Assembly (NCBI GenBank): GCA_963842835.1
Contig: CAWJIB010000009.1
Span: 806,001-870,000, forward strand
Origin: Roseiarcus sp963842835
GTDB taxonomy: Bacteria > Pseudomonadota > Alphaproteobacteria > Rhizobiales > Beijerinckiaceae
Length of the DNA stretch: 64,000 nt
Direction of reading: 5' to 3'
The stretch's first letter is position 1; each line of letters begins with the position of its first letter. The translations under genes were made by a program, and so were the position numbers. Shown here piece by piece: positions 50,091 to 59,054 of the stretch. A model generated the notes under the pieces. That model saw nothing but the letters and a program-made list of their open reading frames with translations. It ran no database searches and had not been told where the DNA came from.

Positions 50091-53000
50091 CTATTCCGCC
50101 GCCGCCGGCAGGCCTTCGGGCTCGTCCGCGCTCGCGGACCGCGTCTTCCGAGCGTGCGCCAACTCGTCCGCGGCGCCGACGAAGCGTCCGAGAAGACGCC
50201 ACGCCAGGCGTCCGGCGTCGTCGGCGAGGGTGAACGCCGCGGGCACGAAGACGAGCGACAGCAGCGTCGAGGCGATCAGCCCGCCGGTGACCGCGATCGC
50301 CATCGGCGAACGGAAGCCGCCGCCGTCGCCCAGGCCCAGCGCCGAGGGGAACATGCCCGCGGCCATCGCGATCGTCGTCATGATGATCGGCCGCGCGCGC
50401 TTGCGGCCCGCCTCGACCAGCGCTTCCAGGCGCGGCGTTCCGCGCCCGATCTCCTCGACCGCGAAGTCGACGAGCATGATCGCGTTCTTGGTGACGATGC
50501 CCATCAGCATCAGGATGCCGATGACGACCGGCATCGACATCGCCTTGTGCGTCAGCAGCAGCGCGCCGATGGCGCCGCCGATCGACAGCGGCAGCGAGAC
50601 GAGAATCGTGATCGGCTGCAGGAAACTGCCGAACAGCAGCACCAGCACGACATAGACCATCATGACGCCCGCGCCGATCGCCTCGGCGAAGGACTGGAAC
50701 ACCTCGCTCATCACCTCGACGTCGCCGGTCTCGCGAATTTCGACGCCCGGCGGCAGTTTCTTGGCGGTCGGCAAGGCGCGGATCGCTTTCACCGCGTCGC
50801 CCAGCGCCGCTTCGCCGCGCAGATCGCCCTCGATGGTGACGCGGCGCGTGCGGTCGTAGCGATTGATCGCGGTCGGCCCGTGGTCGATCGAGAAATCGGC
50901 GACGACCGAAATCGGCACGGCGCCGCCCGACGCGGTGGCGACGCGCAGATCCTCGAGCCGTCCGACGTCGCGCCTCGCCGCCTCGTCGAGTTCGACGCGG
51001 ATGGGAACGAGCCGGTCGCCCGCGTTGAACTTGGCGAGATTGGCGTCGATGTCGCCGAGCGTGGCGACGCGGATCGTCTCGGACAGGGCTTCGGTCGAGA
51101 CGCCGAGATCGGCGGCGAGCTGGCGCCTGGGTTCGATGCGCAGCTCCGGCCGATCGAGTTCCGCGGTGGAGATGGGATTCTCGATCGACGGGATCGAGCG
51201 CATCTCGCTGGCGAGCTGGTTGGCGGTGTCGTTGATCGCGCCGATGTCCGGCCCGGCGACGATGAGCGAGAGGTCGCGCTGGCCGTTGTCCTTGACGAAC
51301 CAGTAGCGAATGTCCGGCGTTCGAGAGAGCATCGCGCCGATGCGCGCCTGCAGGTCCTTTTGGCTCGCCGCGCGCTCCCTCTTGTTGACGAAATTGATGA
51401 CGAACGTCGCCTTGCGCGGCTCCGCGCCGCTGCCGAGGATCTGTCCGCCGTAGATCAACGCCGAACGCACTTCGGGCATCGCGCGCAGTTCGTCGGAGAT
51501 CGAGCGTGTGACGCGGTCGGTGTCGGCGAGCAGCGAGCCCGGCGGCAGTTCGACCGCCAGCAACGCGCGGCCCTGGTCGTCGGGCGGCAGGAAGCCCGAG
51601 GGCAGGAGCTTGGTCGACATCAGCGACGCGACGAAGATCATGACGCCCGCCGCGAGCGTGATCCAGCGATGGCGCACGGAGGCGCGCACGAGCCGCGTAT
51701 AGAACCGCATGATCGCGCCCTCGCGATGGGTCGGCTCGTCGGGCGCGCGCAGGAAATAGGCGGCGATCACCGGCGTGACGAAGCGCGCCACGAACAGCGA
51801 AAACAGCACCGCGATCGCGACGGTGAGGCCGAACTGGCGAAAATACTGGCCGGCGATGCCGCTCATGAAGCTCACGGGCGAGAAGATCGCGACGATGGTC
51901 AGCGAAATGGCGATGACCGCGAGCCCGATCTCGTCGGCCGCCTCCAGCGAGGCGCGATAGGCCGACTTGCCCATGCGCATGTGCCGCACGATGTTCTCGA
52001 TCTCGACGATCGCGTCGTCGACGAGAATGCCGGTCACCAGCGTGATGGCGAGCAGGCTGACGAGATTGAGCGAGAAGCCGATCGCGTCCATCGCCCAGAA
52101 CGTGGGGATGATCGACAGCGGCAGGGCGACCGCGGTGACCAGCGTCGCGCGCAGATCGCGCAGGAAGACCAGCACCACGACGATCGCCAGCAGGGCGCCC
52201 TCGATCAAGGTCTCCATGGTCGAGGAATAATTGCCCAGTTCGTTGTCGACCTGCGTGTCGACCTTGGTGAACGCCACTTCCGGATGTTCGGCGTGAATGC
52301 GCTGGAGCCGCTCGGCGATGACGCGGTCGACGGTGACGTCGCTCGCTCCCTTGGCGCGCGTGACGCCGAAGGCGACGATCGGTTCGTCGAACAGCCGCGT
52401 GAAGGTGCGCGGCTCGGCGGCGCCGTCGGTGACCGTTCCCAATTCGTCGAGCCGCACCTTGCGTCCGCCCGGCAGCGCGATCGGCAACGCCGCGAGATCG
52501 CCGACGGCGTGCGCGCCCGCGAGCGTGCGGATCGCCTGTTCCTGGCCGCCGATCTGACCGCGCCCGCCACCCAGGTCGATATTGTCGGCGCGCACCTGCG
52601 CGTTGACGGTCGCGGCGGTCACGCCGAGGGCGAGCAGCTTCTCCGGATCGAGCGCGACGCGGATTTCGCGATCGACGCCGCCGCTGCGCTTGACCTCGCC
52701 GACGCCTTTGACGCTCTGCAACTCGCGCGCCACCGTGTCGTCGATGAACCAAGAGAGCTGCTCGACCGTCATCCCCGGGGCTGAGGCGGCGTAGGCGACG
52801 ATCGGCAGGCCTTCGATGTCGAGGCGGCTGACGATCGGCTCGTCGATCGTTCGCGGCAGATCGGCTCGAATCTTGGCGACCTGGTCTTTCACGTCGTTGA
52901 GCGCGCGGTCGACGTCGACCGAGCCGACGTTGAACTGGACGACGGTCACCGAGGCGCCGTCGGTGACCGTCGAGATCATGTGCCAGACGCCGTTGACGTT

Positions 53001-53222
53001 CGAGACCGCGTCCTCGACCTTCTTCGTGACCTGCGACTCGAGCTCCGAGGGCGCCGCGCCCGACTGGGTGATCGAGATCTCGACGATCGGAATGTCGATA
53101 TTGGGGAATTTCGTGATCGGCATCTGCCGGAAGCTGACGATCCCGAGCAGCGTCAGGACGGCGAAAGCGACGATGGCGGGAATCGGGCGCCGGATCGACC
53201 ACGCGGAGACGTTCATCCTCAT
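50091..53222 (-). CDS. RND-family efflux pump (HAE1-type inner-membrane subunit)
   Basis: 1043 residues, twelve membrane helices and two large periplasmic loops. TM4 has GILVDDAIVEIENIVRHM (paired Asp of the proton relay) and TM10 GIVTKNAIMLVDFA with the conserved Lys; both are complete, unlike in the pump at 10275. The start reads SAWSIRRPIPAIVAFAVLTLLGIVSFRQMPITKFPNIDIPIVEI. It probably expels hydrophobic compounds. ATG 53222 overlaps the adaptor stop (ATGA). No outer-membrane channel gene is present, so it must share one from elsewhere. Confidence 0.94.
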   Translation of the reverse strand: MRMNVSAWSIRRPIPAIVAFAVLTLLGIVSFRQMPITKFPNIDIPIVEISITQSGAAPSELESQVTKKVEDAVSNVNGVWHMISTVTDGASVTVVQFNVGSVDVDRALNDVKDQVAKIRADLPRTIDEPIVSRLDIEGLPIVAYAASAPGMTVEQLSWFIDDTVARELQSVKGVGEVKRSGGVDREIRVALDPEKLLALGVTAATVNAQVRADNIDLGGGRGQIGGQEQAIRTLAGAHAVGDLAALPIALPGGRKVRLDELGTVTDGAAEPRTFTRLFDEPIVAFGVTRAKGASDVTVDRVIAERLQRIHAEHPEVAFTKVDTQVDNELGNYSSTMETLIEGALLAIVVVLVFLRDLRATLVTAVALPLSIIPTFWAMDAIGFSLNLVSLLAITLVTGILVDDAIVEIENIVRHMRMGKSAYRASLEAADEIGLAVIAISLTIVAIFSPVSFMSGIAGQYFRQFGLTVAIAVLFSLFVARFVTPVIAAYFLRAPDEPTHREGAIMRFYTRLVRASVRHRWITLAAGVMIFVASLMSTKLLPSGFLPPDDQGRALLAVELPPGSLLADTDRVTRSISDELRAMPEVRSALIYGGQILGSGAEPRKATFVINFVNKRERAASQKDLQARIGAMLSRTPDIRYWFVKDNGQRDLSLIVAGPDIGAINDTANQLASEMRSIPSIENPISTAELDRPELRIEPRRQLAADLGVSTEALSETIRVATLGDIDANLAKFNAGDRLVPIRVELDEAARRDVGRLEDLRVATASGGAVPISVVADFSIDHGPTAINRYDRTRRVTIEGDLRGEAALGDAVKAIRALPTAKKLPPGVEIRETGDVEVMSEVFQSFAEAIGAGVMMVYVVLVLLFGSFLQPITILVSLPLSIGGAIGALLLTHKAMSMPVVIGILMLMGIVTKNAIMLVDFAVEEIGRGTPRLEALVEAGRKRARPIIMTTIAMAAGMFPSALGLGDGGGFRSPMAIAVTGGLIASTLLSLVFVPAAFTLADDAGRLAWRLLGRFVGAADELAHARKTRSASADEPEGLPAAAE

Positions 53223-54496
53223 GGCGCGGCTCCTGGGGCCGAAGCGTCGGCGGCGGCCAGCACAGCGCGCACGCGGTCGCCCCCGCGCAGGAAGGCGGCC
53301 GCGCGCGCCACGACGCGCTCGCCCGCTGCGACGCCGCTCAGAATTTCCAGCGCGTCGCCCTCGGCGATCCCCGCGGAAACGCGCCGCAGTTCGACCATTC
53401 CGTCGCGCACCACGAGCACGCGCGCGCCGTCGCCGTCGCGCTGCACGGCGCTGGCGGGAACGCCAACTCCCTGGCCGCGCGCGATCGCGATTTCGCCTGA
53501 GACGAACGAACCGACGCGCGCCGGCGCGCCCGCGGCGAGCGCGATGCGCGCCTTGCCGGTGCGGCTCGCCTTGTCGACTTCCTCGCTGACGAGCCGGACC
53601 ACGCCGTCGGCCTCGTCCGCCACGCCGGGCAGGCGCAGCTTCGCCGGCATGCCGACGGCGAGACGCGCCAGCGACTGCTCGGGCACGTCCGCCTCGAGGT
53701 CGACCGCGCCGTCCTTGATGATGCGGAACAGCGGCTCGCCGACGCTCGAAACGGTCGCGCCGAGCCGCGCCGTGCGGCGGCTGACAAGGCCGGCGACGGG
53801 CGCCTTCACCTCCGTTCGCGCGATGCGCACGAGCAGCTCTTGACGCTCGGCCTCGCGGCTCTTGCGATCGGCGCGCGCGAGCGCGAGCCCGTTCTTGGCT
53901 GCGGCGAGCTGCGCTCCGGCGGTCCTCACCGCGACTTCGCGTTGCTCGATCGTCGCGGCCGCCATGACCTGACCGCCGAGCCTGTGCGCGCGGTCGGAGT
54001 CGTCGGTCGCCAAGCCGAGCTGGGCCTCGAACTGTTCGATCTGGCTTTGCGCCTGGGCGATCGCCGCGTCGGCCCGTGCGGTCGCGGCGTCGTTCTGGGC
54101 GAGCTGGGCGTCGAGCTGGCTGCGGTCGAGCCGCGCGAGAACCTGTCCGACCGCGACGGTGTCGCCGTCCTCCGCGTCGAGCTCGACGATCGCCAGGCCG
54201 TCGACCCGCGCCGCCACGAGCGCCTCTTCGCGCGCCACGAGCGTCCCGGAGACGAACAGCCGGTCGACGAATTCGCGTTGCGCGGCGGTCGCGACGGTCA
54301 CCGTCGGAGGCTCGACGACGCGAGGCGTCTCGGCCGCTGCGGGGCCGACGGGCGCCGGGCAGTTCGCCGCCGAGGAAAGTCCGAGCCCGGCGAGCGGCGC
54401 AGGGACCGGCGCGCAGGACGCGAAATACCGGAAGGCGCCGATCGCGGCGAGGCCGGCTACGGCCACGACGGCCAGGAGTGCGAATGCGCGGCGCAT
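53219..54496 (-). CDS. RND efflux periplasmic adaptor
   Basis: 425 residues. One N-terminal anchor (AFALLAVVAVAGLAAIGAF), then two Cys in an unusual linker (CAPVPAPLAG...NCPAP) that could form a disulfide. The barrel-sandwich halves are VSGTLVAREEALVAARVDGLAIVELDAEDGDTVAVGQVLARLD and KAPVAGLVSRRTARLGATVSSVGEPL, split by an Ala/Arg-rich helical hairpin. The ATG overlaps the TetR stop, and its own stop overlaps the RND start, so the three genes form a tight unit. It feeds substrate from the pump to an outer-membrane channel. Confidence 0.93.
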   Translation of the reverse strand: MRRAFALLAVVAVAGLAAIGAFRYFASCAPVPAPLAGLGLSSAANCPAPVGPAAAETPRVVEPPTVTVATAAQREFVDRLFVSGTLVAREEALVAARVDGLAIVELDAEDGDTVAVGQVLARLDRSQLDAQLAQNDAATARADAAIAQAQSQIEQFEAQLGLATDDSDRAHRLGGQVMAAATIEQREVAVRTAGAQLAAAKNGLALARADRKSREAERQELLVRIARTEVKAPVAGLVSRRTARLGATVSSVGEPLFRIIKDGAVDLEADVPEQSLARLAVGMPAKLRLPGVADEADGVVRLVSEEVDKASRTGKARIALAAGAPARVGSFVSGEIAIARGQGVGVPASAVQRDGDGARVLVVRDGMVELRRVSAGIAEGDALEILSGVAAGERVVARAAAFLRGGDRVRAVLAAADASAPGAAP

Positions 54497-55137
54497 CAGC
54501 GCGATCCCCCAAGGCCGGGGAAGGGCGCGATCGCGCCGGCGAACAGCGCTCGCAGGACGCCGGCGACCATCGCCGCCTCGGCCTCGCAATCGAAATCCGG
54601 CTCCAACGCGCGGCGCTTGAACAAGCCGGACACGAGCGTGAAGACGACGCGCGCGGCGAATTCCGCGTCCAGCGACGCGGCGGCCTCGCCTTTGGCCTTG
54701 GCCGCCTCGACGAGCATGACGAGCCCGCTGAGCACGTCGGCGTCGATGGCGAGCGTCATCGCGGCGATGCGCGGATTGCGCGCCGCCTCGGCCGTGATCT
54801 CGACGATCATGATCGCCTTCTCGCGCGGCTTGGCGAGCAGATGGTCGCGCAGCATCGCGGCGAGCGTGGCCAGGACGCCGTCGCCGCCGACCAGCGTGGC
54901 GAAGGCGGCAGCGCGCTCGCGCTGATCGCGCGCGCAGATGCCCTCGACGATGGCCTCCTTCGACGGGAAATAGCGATAGAGATTGCCGGCGCTCATGCCG
55001 GCCTCCTCGGCCACCTGCTGCATCGTCGCGGCGTGAAAGCCGTGGCGCACGAAGGCGCGCTCGGCCGCGGCGACGATCAGGTCGTGCCGATCGGCCTCCG
55101 CAGCCCGTTTGGGGGAGGGCGCCTGCGCCAGAGACAT
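54496..55137 (-). CDS. TetR/AcrR-family transcriptional regulator
   Basis: 213 residues. The N-terminal HTH reads DLIVAAAERAFVRHGFHAATMQQVAEEAGMSAGNLYRYFPSKEAIVEGI, the full TetR signature with the recognition helix MSAGNLYRYFPSKE. The C-terminal ligand domain begins with DQRERAAAFATLV and is of the AcrR type. It is the first gene of tetR-MFP-RND, so it probably represses the operon and itself, binding the palindrome at 55144-55173. ATG 55137 has GAGGTCTCA; the frame extends further upstream across the operator without a sensible start. Confidence 0.93.
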   Translation of the reverse strand: MSLAQAPSPKRAAEADRHDLIVAAAERAFVRHGFHAATMQQVAEEAGMSAGNLYRYFPSKEAIVEGICARDQRERAAAFATLVGGDGVLATLAAMLRDHLLAKPREKAIMIVEITAEAARNPRIAAMTLAIDADVLSGLVMLVEAAKAKGEAAASLDAEFAARVVFTLVSGLFKRRALEPDFDCEAEAAMVAGVLRALFAGAIAPFPGLGGSR

Positions 55138-55143
55138 TGAGAC

Positions 55144-55173
55144 CTCATGAAAATGAACGTTCATTCTCATGAG
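55144..55173. promoter_or_regulatory. 30-bp palindromic operator, probable TetR site
   Basis: AATGAACGTTCATT (55152-55165) is a perfect 14-bp palindrome, flanked symmetrically by CTCATGA and TCATGAG. Over the whole 30 bases only one position pair is unmatched. It lies 7 bases upstream of the tetR ATG, in the space shared with the divergent aconitase X genes. TetR-family operators have this size and symmetry. Confidence 0.75.
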
Positions 55174-55351
55174 AGAGGATTGCGGCGGCATTGTGTCGGG
55201 GCGTTGGCCTGTGGCCGGATGCCGGCGCCTGCCCGCACGCGCGTCTGCGACCTGGAGGCAACATTCGGCCCGCTGGCGGCCAACCGTCGCGAACATCCCC
55301 GGAGTCGCGTATAGGACACGCCGACCTTCAAACGATTTGAGACCGCGTCGC

Positions 55352-56605
55352 ATGCGCTTGACTGAAAGCGAAAAAGAGATGGCCGCAGGCGGGCAGGGGC
55401 CGGCATGCGCGTTCGCGATGGAAATATTGCTGCGCTACGCGGAAGCTGTCGGCGCCGAGCAGTTGATCGGCGTTACGCAGGCCCATGTCGACGGCTGTCT
55501 CTATCACGGCCAGGTCAGTCTCGATTTCGTCGAGCGGCTTGTCGCCAAAGGCGGGCGGGTCGCCATTCCCACGACGCTCAACGTCGGCTCGATGGACTTG
55601 CTGCATCCCAACCTGATTCGGGCGCCCGCAGCCGAGCGTTCCGCTGGGCGGCGCTTGATGGAGGCGCATCTGACGCTTGGTTGCGAGCCCAGCTTCACCT
55701 GCGCGCCGTATCAGACGCAGTTCCGGCCAAATTTCGGCGACCAGATCGCCTGGGGCGAATCGAACGCCATCGTCTTCGCGAATTCGGTCATTGGCGCGCG
55801 CACCAATCGCTACGGGGATTTCATCGACCTTTGCTGCGCGATGACAGCGCGCGCCCCGGCCTACGGCCTACATCTGGCCGAAAACAGGCGCGGCGAGGTC
55901 CTGTTTCGGCTCGTCGATTTGCCCTCTTCGGCGCAGGCGACGGAATCGCTCTTCGTCGCGGTCGGCGCCCTCATGGGCGAAAAGTCCGCCGGACGCATTC
56001 CCGTCATCGAGGGATTGCCGCCGCCCGATAGCGAAGACCGGCTCAAAGCGCTCGGCGCGGTCGCGGCCTCGACCGGTTCCGTCGCTTTGTTCCACGCCGT
56101 CGGAATGACGCCCGAGGCGCCGACGTTGACGGAGTCGATGGGAGGCCGGACGCCGGCGGCCGTCATCGACGTGACGCAGGCCGACCTCGCGGCGGCGCTC
56201 GCCGGACTTTCGACGGCCCGCGAGGGCGATCCGCTTGCCGCGGTGAGCCTCGGCACGCCGCATTTTTCGCCGGCCGAATTCGAGGCGCTGGCCTCGCGCC
56301 TGGCGGCGTTCCGCCTTGCGCCTGCTGTCGCGTTTTACGTCAATACCTCGCGCGAAACGCTGGGCGCGATCACGCGATCCGGGCTTTTATCGCGGCTGCA
56401 GGCCTCGGGCGTGACGGTGGTCGCGGACACGTGCGTTTACGTGACTTCGATCCTCGCCGATCTCAAAGGCGTCGTCATGACCAATTCCGGGAAGATGGCG
56501 CATTACGCGCCAGGCAATCTCGGTGTCGACGTCGCCTTCGGCTCCCTCGAAGAATGTCTCGCCTCGGCGTCGGCTGGACGCGTCGTGAGGCTCAGCCTGT
56601 CATGA
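55352..56605 (+). CDS. Aconitase X catalytic (large) subunit
   Basis: 417 residues of the AcnX large-subunit family (formerly DUF521). Seen: MRLTESEKEMAAGGQGPA at the start, ISVTQAHVDGC-type QAHVDGCLYHG, GRVAIPTTLNVGSMDL, CEPSFTCAPYQ, GDQIAWGESNAIVFANSVIGARTNRYGDF and CVYVTSILADLKG near the end, with MTNSGKMAHYAPGNLG. Bacterial AcnX enzymes are cis-3-hydroxy-L-proline dehydratases; archaeal ones act on mevalonate phosphate. The first is more likely here, but the context gives no hint of hydroxyproline use. ATGA overlap with the small-subunit gene. Confidence 0.85.
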   Translation: MRLTESEKEMAAGGQGPACAFAMEILLRYAEAVGAEQLIGVTQAHVDGCLYHGQVSLDFVERLVAKGGRVAIPTTLNVGSMDLLHPNLIRAPAAERSAGRRLMEAHLTLGCEPSFTCAPYQTQFRPNFGDQIAWGESNAIVFANSVIGARTNRYGDFIDLCCAMTARAPAYGLHLAENRRGEVLFRLVDLPSSAQATESLFVAVGALMGEKSAGRIPVIEGLPPPDSEDRLKALGAVAASTGSVALFHAVGMTPEAPTLTESMGGRTPAAVIDVTQADLAAALAGLSTAREGDPLAAVSLGTPHFSPAEFEALASRLAAFRLAPAVAFYVNTSRETLGAITRSGLLSRLQASGVTVVADTCVYVTSILADLKGVVMTNSGKMAHYAPGNLGVDVAFGSLEECLASASAGRVVRLSLS

Positions 56606-57021
56606 TTTTCGCCGCGCTCGGGCTGGTCGAAGGCGAAGCCGAGGGCGCGTTCGCTTCTTGGAGCGCGCCGCTGAGTTTCTGGGGCGGTTACAACTCGGCG
56701 ACGGGCCGCGTCATCGACCGCACCCATCCCGCCTTCGGAGAAAGCATGGCGGGGCGGATCGTCGTCATGCCCTCGGGACGGGGCTCCAGTTCTGCGAGCT
56801 CCGTGCTGGCGGAAGCGATCCGGCTCGGGACCGCGCCGGCGGCGATCATCCTCGGCGCGCCCGATCCGATCATCGCCGTCGGCGCCATCGTAGCGCGGCG
56901 GCTCTATGGCAAGACCTGTCCTGTGGCGGCTTGCGACGCGGCGATGCGCGCCGGTCTCAGCGAGGGAACAATCGTGCGGCTGATCGTGGAAAGAGACCGG
57001 GTAAAATTCGTCGCCGATTGA
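56602..57021 (+). CDS. Aconitase X swivel (small) subunit
   Basis: 139 residues (formerly DUF126). Seen: GEAEGAFASWSAPLSFWGGYNSATGRVIDRTHPAFGESMAGRIVVMPSGRGSSSASSVLAE, the swivel domain with the GGxxxxTGxxxxxxHP and PxGRGS loops, then ILGAPDPIIAVGAIVARRLYGKTCPVAA. It pairs with the large subunit encoded just upstream; its ATG overlaps that stop by four bases, so equal amounts are made. In some organisms the two are fused. The next gene is convergent. Confidence 0.88.
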   Translation: MIFAALGLVEGEAEGAFASWSAPLSFWGGYNSATGRVIDRTHPAFGESMAGRIVVMPSGRGSSSASSVLAEAIRLGTAPAAIILGAPDPIIAVGAIVARRLYGKTCPVAACDAAMRAGLSEGTIVRLIVERDRVKFVAD

Positions 57022-57141
57022 ATTAGGCTTCCGCCGTGCTCAAAAGCGAAAGCGGACGTCGCCCTTGTTGACGAACGCGGACATCGATTCCCACGAGGTC
57101 GGCCGCGTCGGCGCCGGATGCCGGCCGCCGAACTCCTGTCG

Positions 57142-58425
57142 CTACAGCCGCCGCGAGCGCACGTCCGGGAGGAAATAGGTCAGCAGGCCGATCGCCGGCA
57201 GGAAGGCGCAGATCTGGTAGACGAAGGTCAGGCTGGTGCGATCGGCGAGCGCGCCGAGCAGCGCCGCGCCGATGCCGCCCAGGCCGAACGAAAGGCCGAA
57301 GAACAGGCCGGCGATCGCGCCGACGTTGCCCGGCGCCAATTCCTGCGCATAGACGACGATGGCCGAGAAGGCCGAGGCGAGGACGAGCCCGACCGCGACG
57401 CTGTCGAGGATCGTGCCGACGAGGCCGAGATGAGGCAGCAGCAGGGTGAACGGCAGCACGCCGAGGATCGACAGCCAAATCACGAACTTGCGCCCGTAAC
57501 GGTCGCCGATCGGCCCGCCCGCGTAAGTTCCCGCCGCGACGGCGCCGAGGAAGACGAACAGCATGACCTGAGAGGCCTGCACGGAAACATGGAAGGTCTG
57601 GATGAGGTAGAACGTGTAATAGCTCTGCAGGCTCGAGAGATAGAACACTTTCGAAAAGACCAGCACGACCAGGATGATCATCGTGCGGATCACCTGGGCG
57701 CGCGGCAGCGAGGAGGCGTGCGGCGCAGCCGACGCCCTGCGCGCGGCGCGATGGGCGGCGTGCCATTGGGCGATGCGGGTCAGGATGAGAATGGCGGCGA
57801 AGGCGAGCACGGTGAACGCCAACACCGAACGCTGGCCGAAGGGAACGACGATGAAGGCCGCCATCAGCGGCCCGAGCGACTGCCCGAAATTGCCGCCGAC
57901 CTGGAACAGGCTCTGCGCGAAGCCGTAGCGCCCGCCGGAGGCCGCGCGCGCCGCGCGGGACGCCTCGGGATGAAAGATCGCGCTGCCCACGCCGATCAGC
58001 GCCACCGCAACCAGCAACAGCGGATAGCTCCAGCCGAACGCCAGCGCCACGAGGCCGGCCAGCGTGAAGGCCATCGCCGCGGGCAGGGCGTAGGTCACCG
58101 GGCGCCGGTCGGTGAAGAGACCGATCAGCGGCTGCAGCAGCGAGGCGGTCACCTGGAAGGTGAAGGTGATCAGTCCGGTCTGGAAGAACGACAGCGAGAG
58201 TTCCTCGCGGAACACCGGATACAGCGCCGGGGCGAGCGACTGCATCATGTCGTTGAGCATGTGCGAGCCGCTGGCGGCGAACAGAATGCCGTAGGACGTG
58301 GCCTGCGCGGCGCGGCCGGCCGCGCTCAAAGCGAGGTCGTCGAGGCCCGCGCGGGCCGGATTTCGGGCAAGGGTCAAGGGAATTTCTCGTTGCAACGCGG
58401 CTCGCCCAATTCGAGGCGCGCCCAA
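57142..58425 (-). CDS. fsr: MFS transporter, fosmidomycin-resistance (Fsr) family
   Basis: 427 residues with twelve membrane helices. Closely follows E. coli Fsr: SYGILFAASGSHMLNDMMQSLAPALYPVFREELSLSFFQTGLITFTFQVTASLLQPLIGLFTDRRP, then GSAIFHPEASRAARAASGGRYGFAQSLFQVGGNFGQSLGPLMAA. The family exports fosmidomycin and perhaps glyceraldehyde-like metabolites or drugs. The start is uncertain (TTG 58425); the first 40 residues are poorly conserved, and the family domain begins at SYGILF. Confidence 0.88.
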   Translation of the reverse strand: MGAPRIGRAALQREIPLTLARNPARAGLDDLALSAAGRAAQATSYGILFAASGSHMLNDMMQSLAPALYPVFREELSLSFFQTGLITFTFQVTASLLQPLIGLFTDRRPVTYALPAAMAFTLAGLVALAFGWSYPLLLVAVALIGVGSAIFHPEASRAARAASGGRYGFAQSLFQVGGNFGQSLGPLMAAFIVVPFGQRSVLAFTVLAFAAILILTRIAQWHAAHRAARRASAAPHASSLPRAQVIRTMIILVVLVFSKVFYLSSLQSYYTFYLIQTFHVSVQASQVMLFVFLGAVAAGTYAGGPIGDRYGRKFVIWLSILGVLPFTLLLPHLGLVGTILDSVAVGLVLASAFSAIVVYAQELAPGNVGAIAGLFFGLSFGLGGIGAALLGALADRTSLTFVYQICAFLPAIGLLTYFLPDVRSRRL

Positions 58426-58471
58426 GGTGTTCCCTAGCGCCGCTCGGCTCGCGGCGCCAAGGCCGGAATCG

Positions 58472-58500
58472 GGCCGCTCAAGGCATTGTGATGAGCGGCC
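58472..58500 (-). terminator. Hairpin downstream of infC
   Basis: A perfect 9-bp stem GGCCGCTCA (58472-58480) with TGAGCGGCC (58492-58500), 14 bases beyond the infC stop. There is no U run, so it is either a factor-dependent or a weak terminator. Confidence 0.45.
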
Positions 58501-58514
58501 TCGGCGCGGCGGCG

Positions 58515-59054
58515 CTATTTCGGCGCGAGCACCATCACCATCTGACGACCTTCCATCAGCGGTTCGGCCTCGACCTTGGCGATCGGCGCCGTTTCCGTCT
58601 TCACCCGCTGCAGAAGCTTGTAGCCGATGTCCTGATGCGCCATTTCGCGGCCGCGGAAGCGCAGGGTGACCTTGACCTTGTCGCCTTCCTCGAAGAAGCG
58701 GCGCACCGAGCGCATCTTCACTTCGTAGTCGTGATCGTCGATGCCGGGGCGCAGCTTGATTTCCTTGATCTCGACGATTTTCTGGCGCTTGCGCTGCTCG
58801 GCGGACTTCTTCTGCTCGAGGAAGCGGAACTTGCCGAAATCGAGAATCTTGCAGACCGGCGGGCTGGCGTTCGGCACGATCTCGACGAGATCGAGCGCGG
58901 CCTCGTCGGCCAATTGCTGCGCTTGGGCGATATTGACGACGCCGCGGTTGTGACCTTCGGCGTCGATGAGCTGAACTTGGACGGCGCGAATATCACGGTT
59001 GACGCGGGGCCCGCCTTTCTCCGGCGCCGCGGTTGACTTCATGGGACGACGAAT
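58515..59054 (-). CDS. infC: Translation initiation factor IF-3, AUU start
   Basis: 179 residues from ATT 59054, the length of E. coli IF-3. Domains: N-terminal (GPRVNRDIRAVQVQLIDAEGHNRGVVNIAQAQQLADEAALDLVEIVPNASPPVCKILDFGKFRF), linker of Lys/Arg, C-terminal (IDDHDYEVKMRSVRRFFEEGDKVKVTLRFRGREM). The start: GAGGAGA lies 7 bases before ATT, the spacing of a proper ribosome site, while GTG two codons upstream is too close. AUU is the known infC start that lets IF-3 repress itself. rpmI and rplT do not follow here; the next gene is fsr. Confidence 0.92.
   Translation of the reverse strand: MRRPMKSTAAPEKGGPRVNRDIRAVQVQLIDAEGHNRGVVNIAQAQQLADEAALDLVEIVPNASPPVCKILDFGKFRFLEQKKSAEQRKRQKIVEIKEIKLRPGIDDHDYEVKMRSVRRFFEEGDKVKVTLRFRGREMAHQDIGYKLLQRVKTETAPIAKVEAEPLMEGRQMVMVLAPK

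Noticed and set aside
49741..53202. Very long (1153-codon) alternative minus-strand frame in the RND gene
   Set aside because: Out of frame with the intact pump; the product is Arg/Ala repeats without membrane helices.
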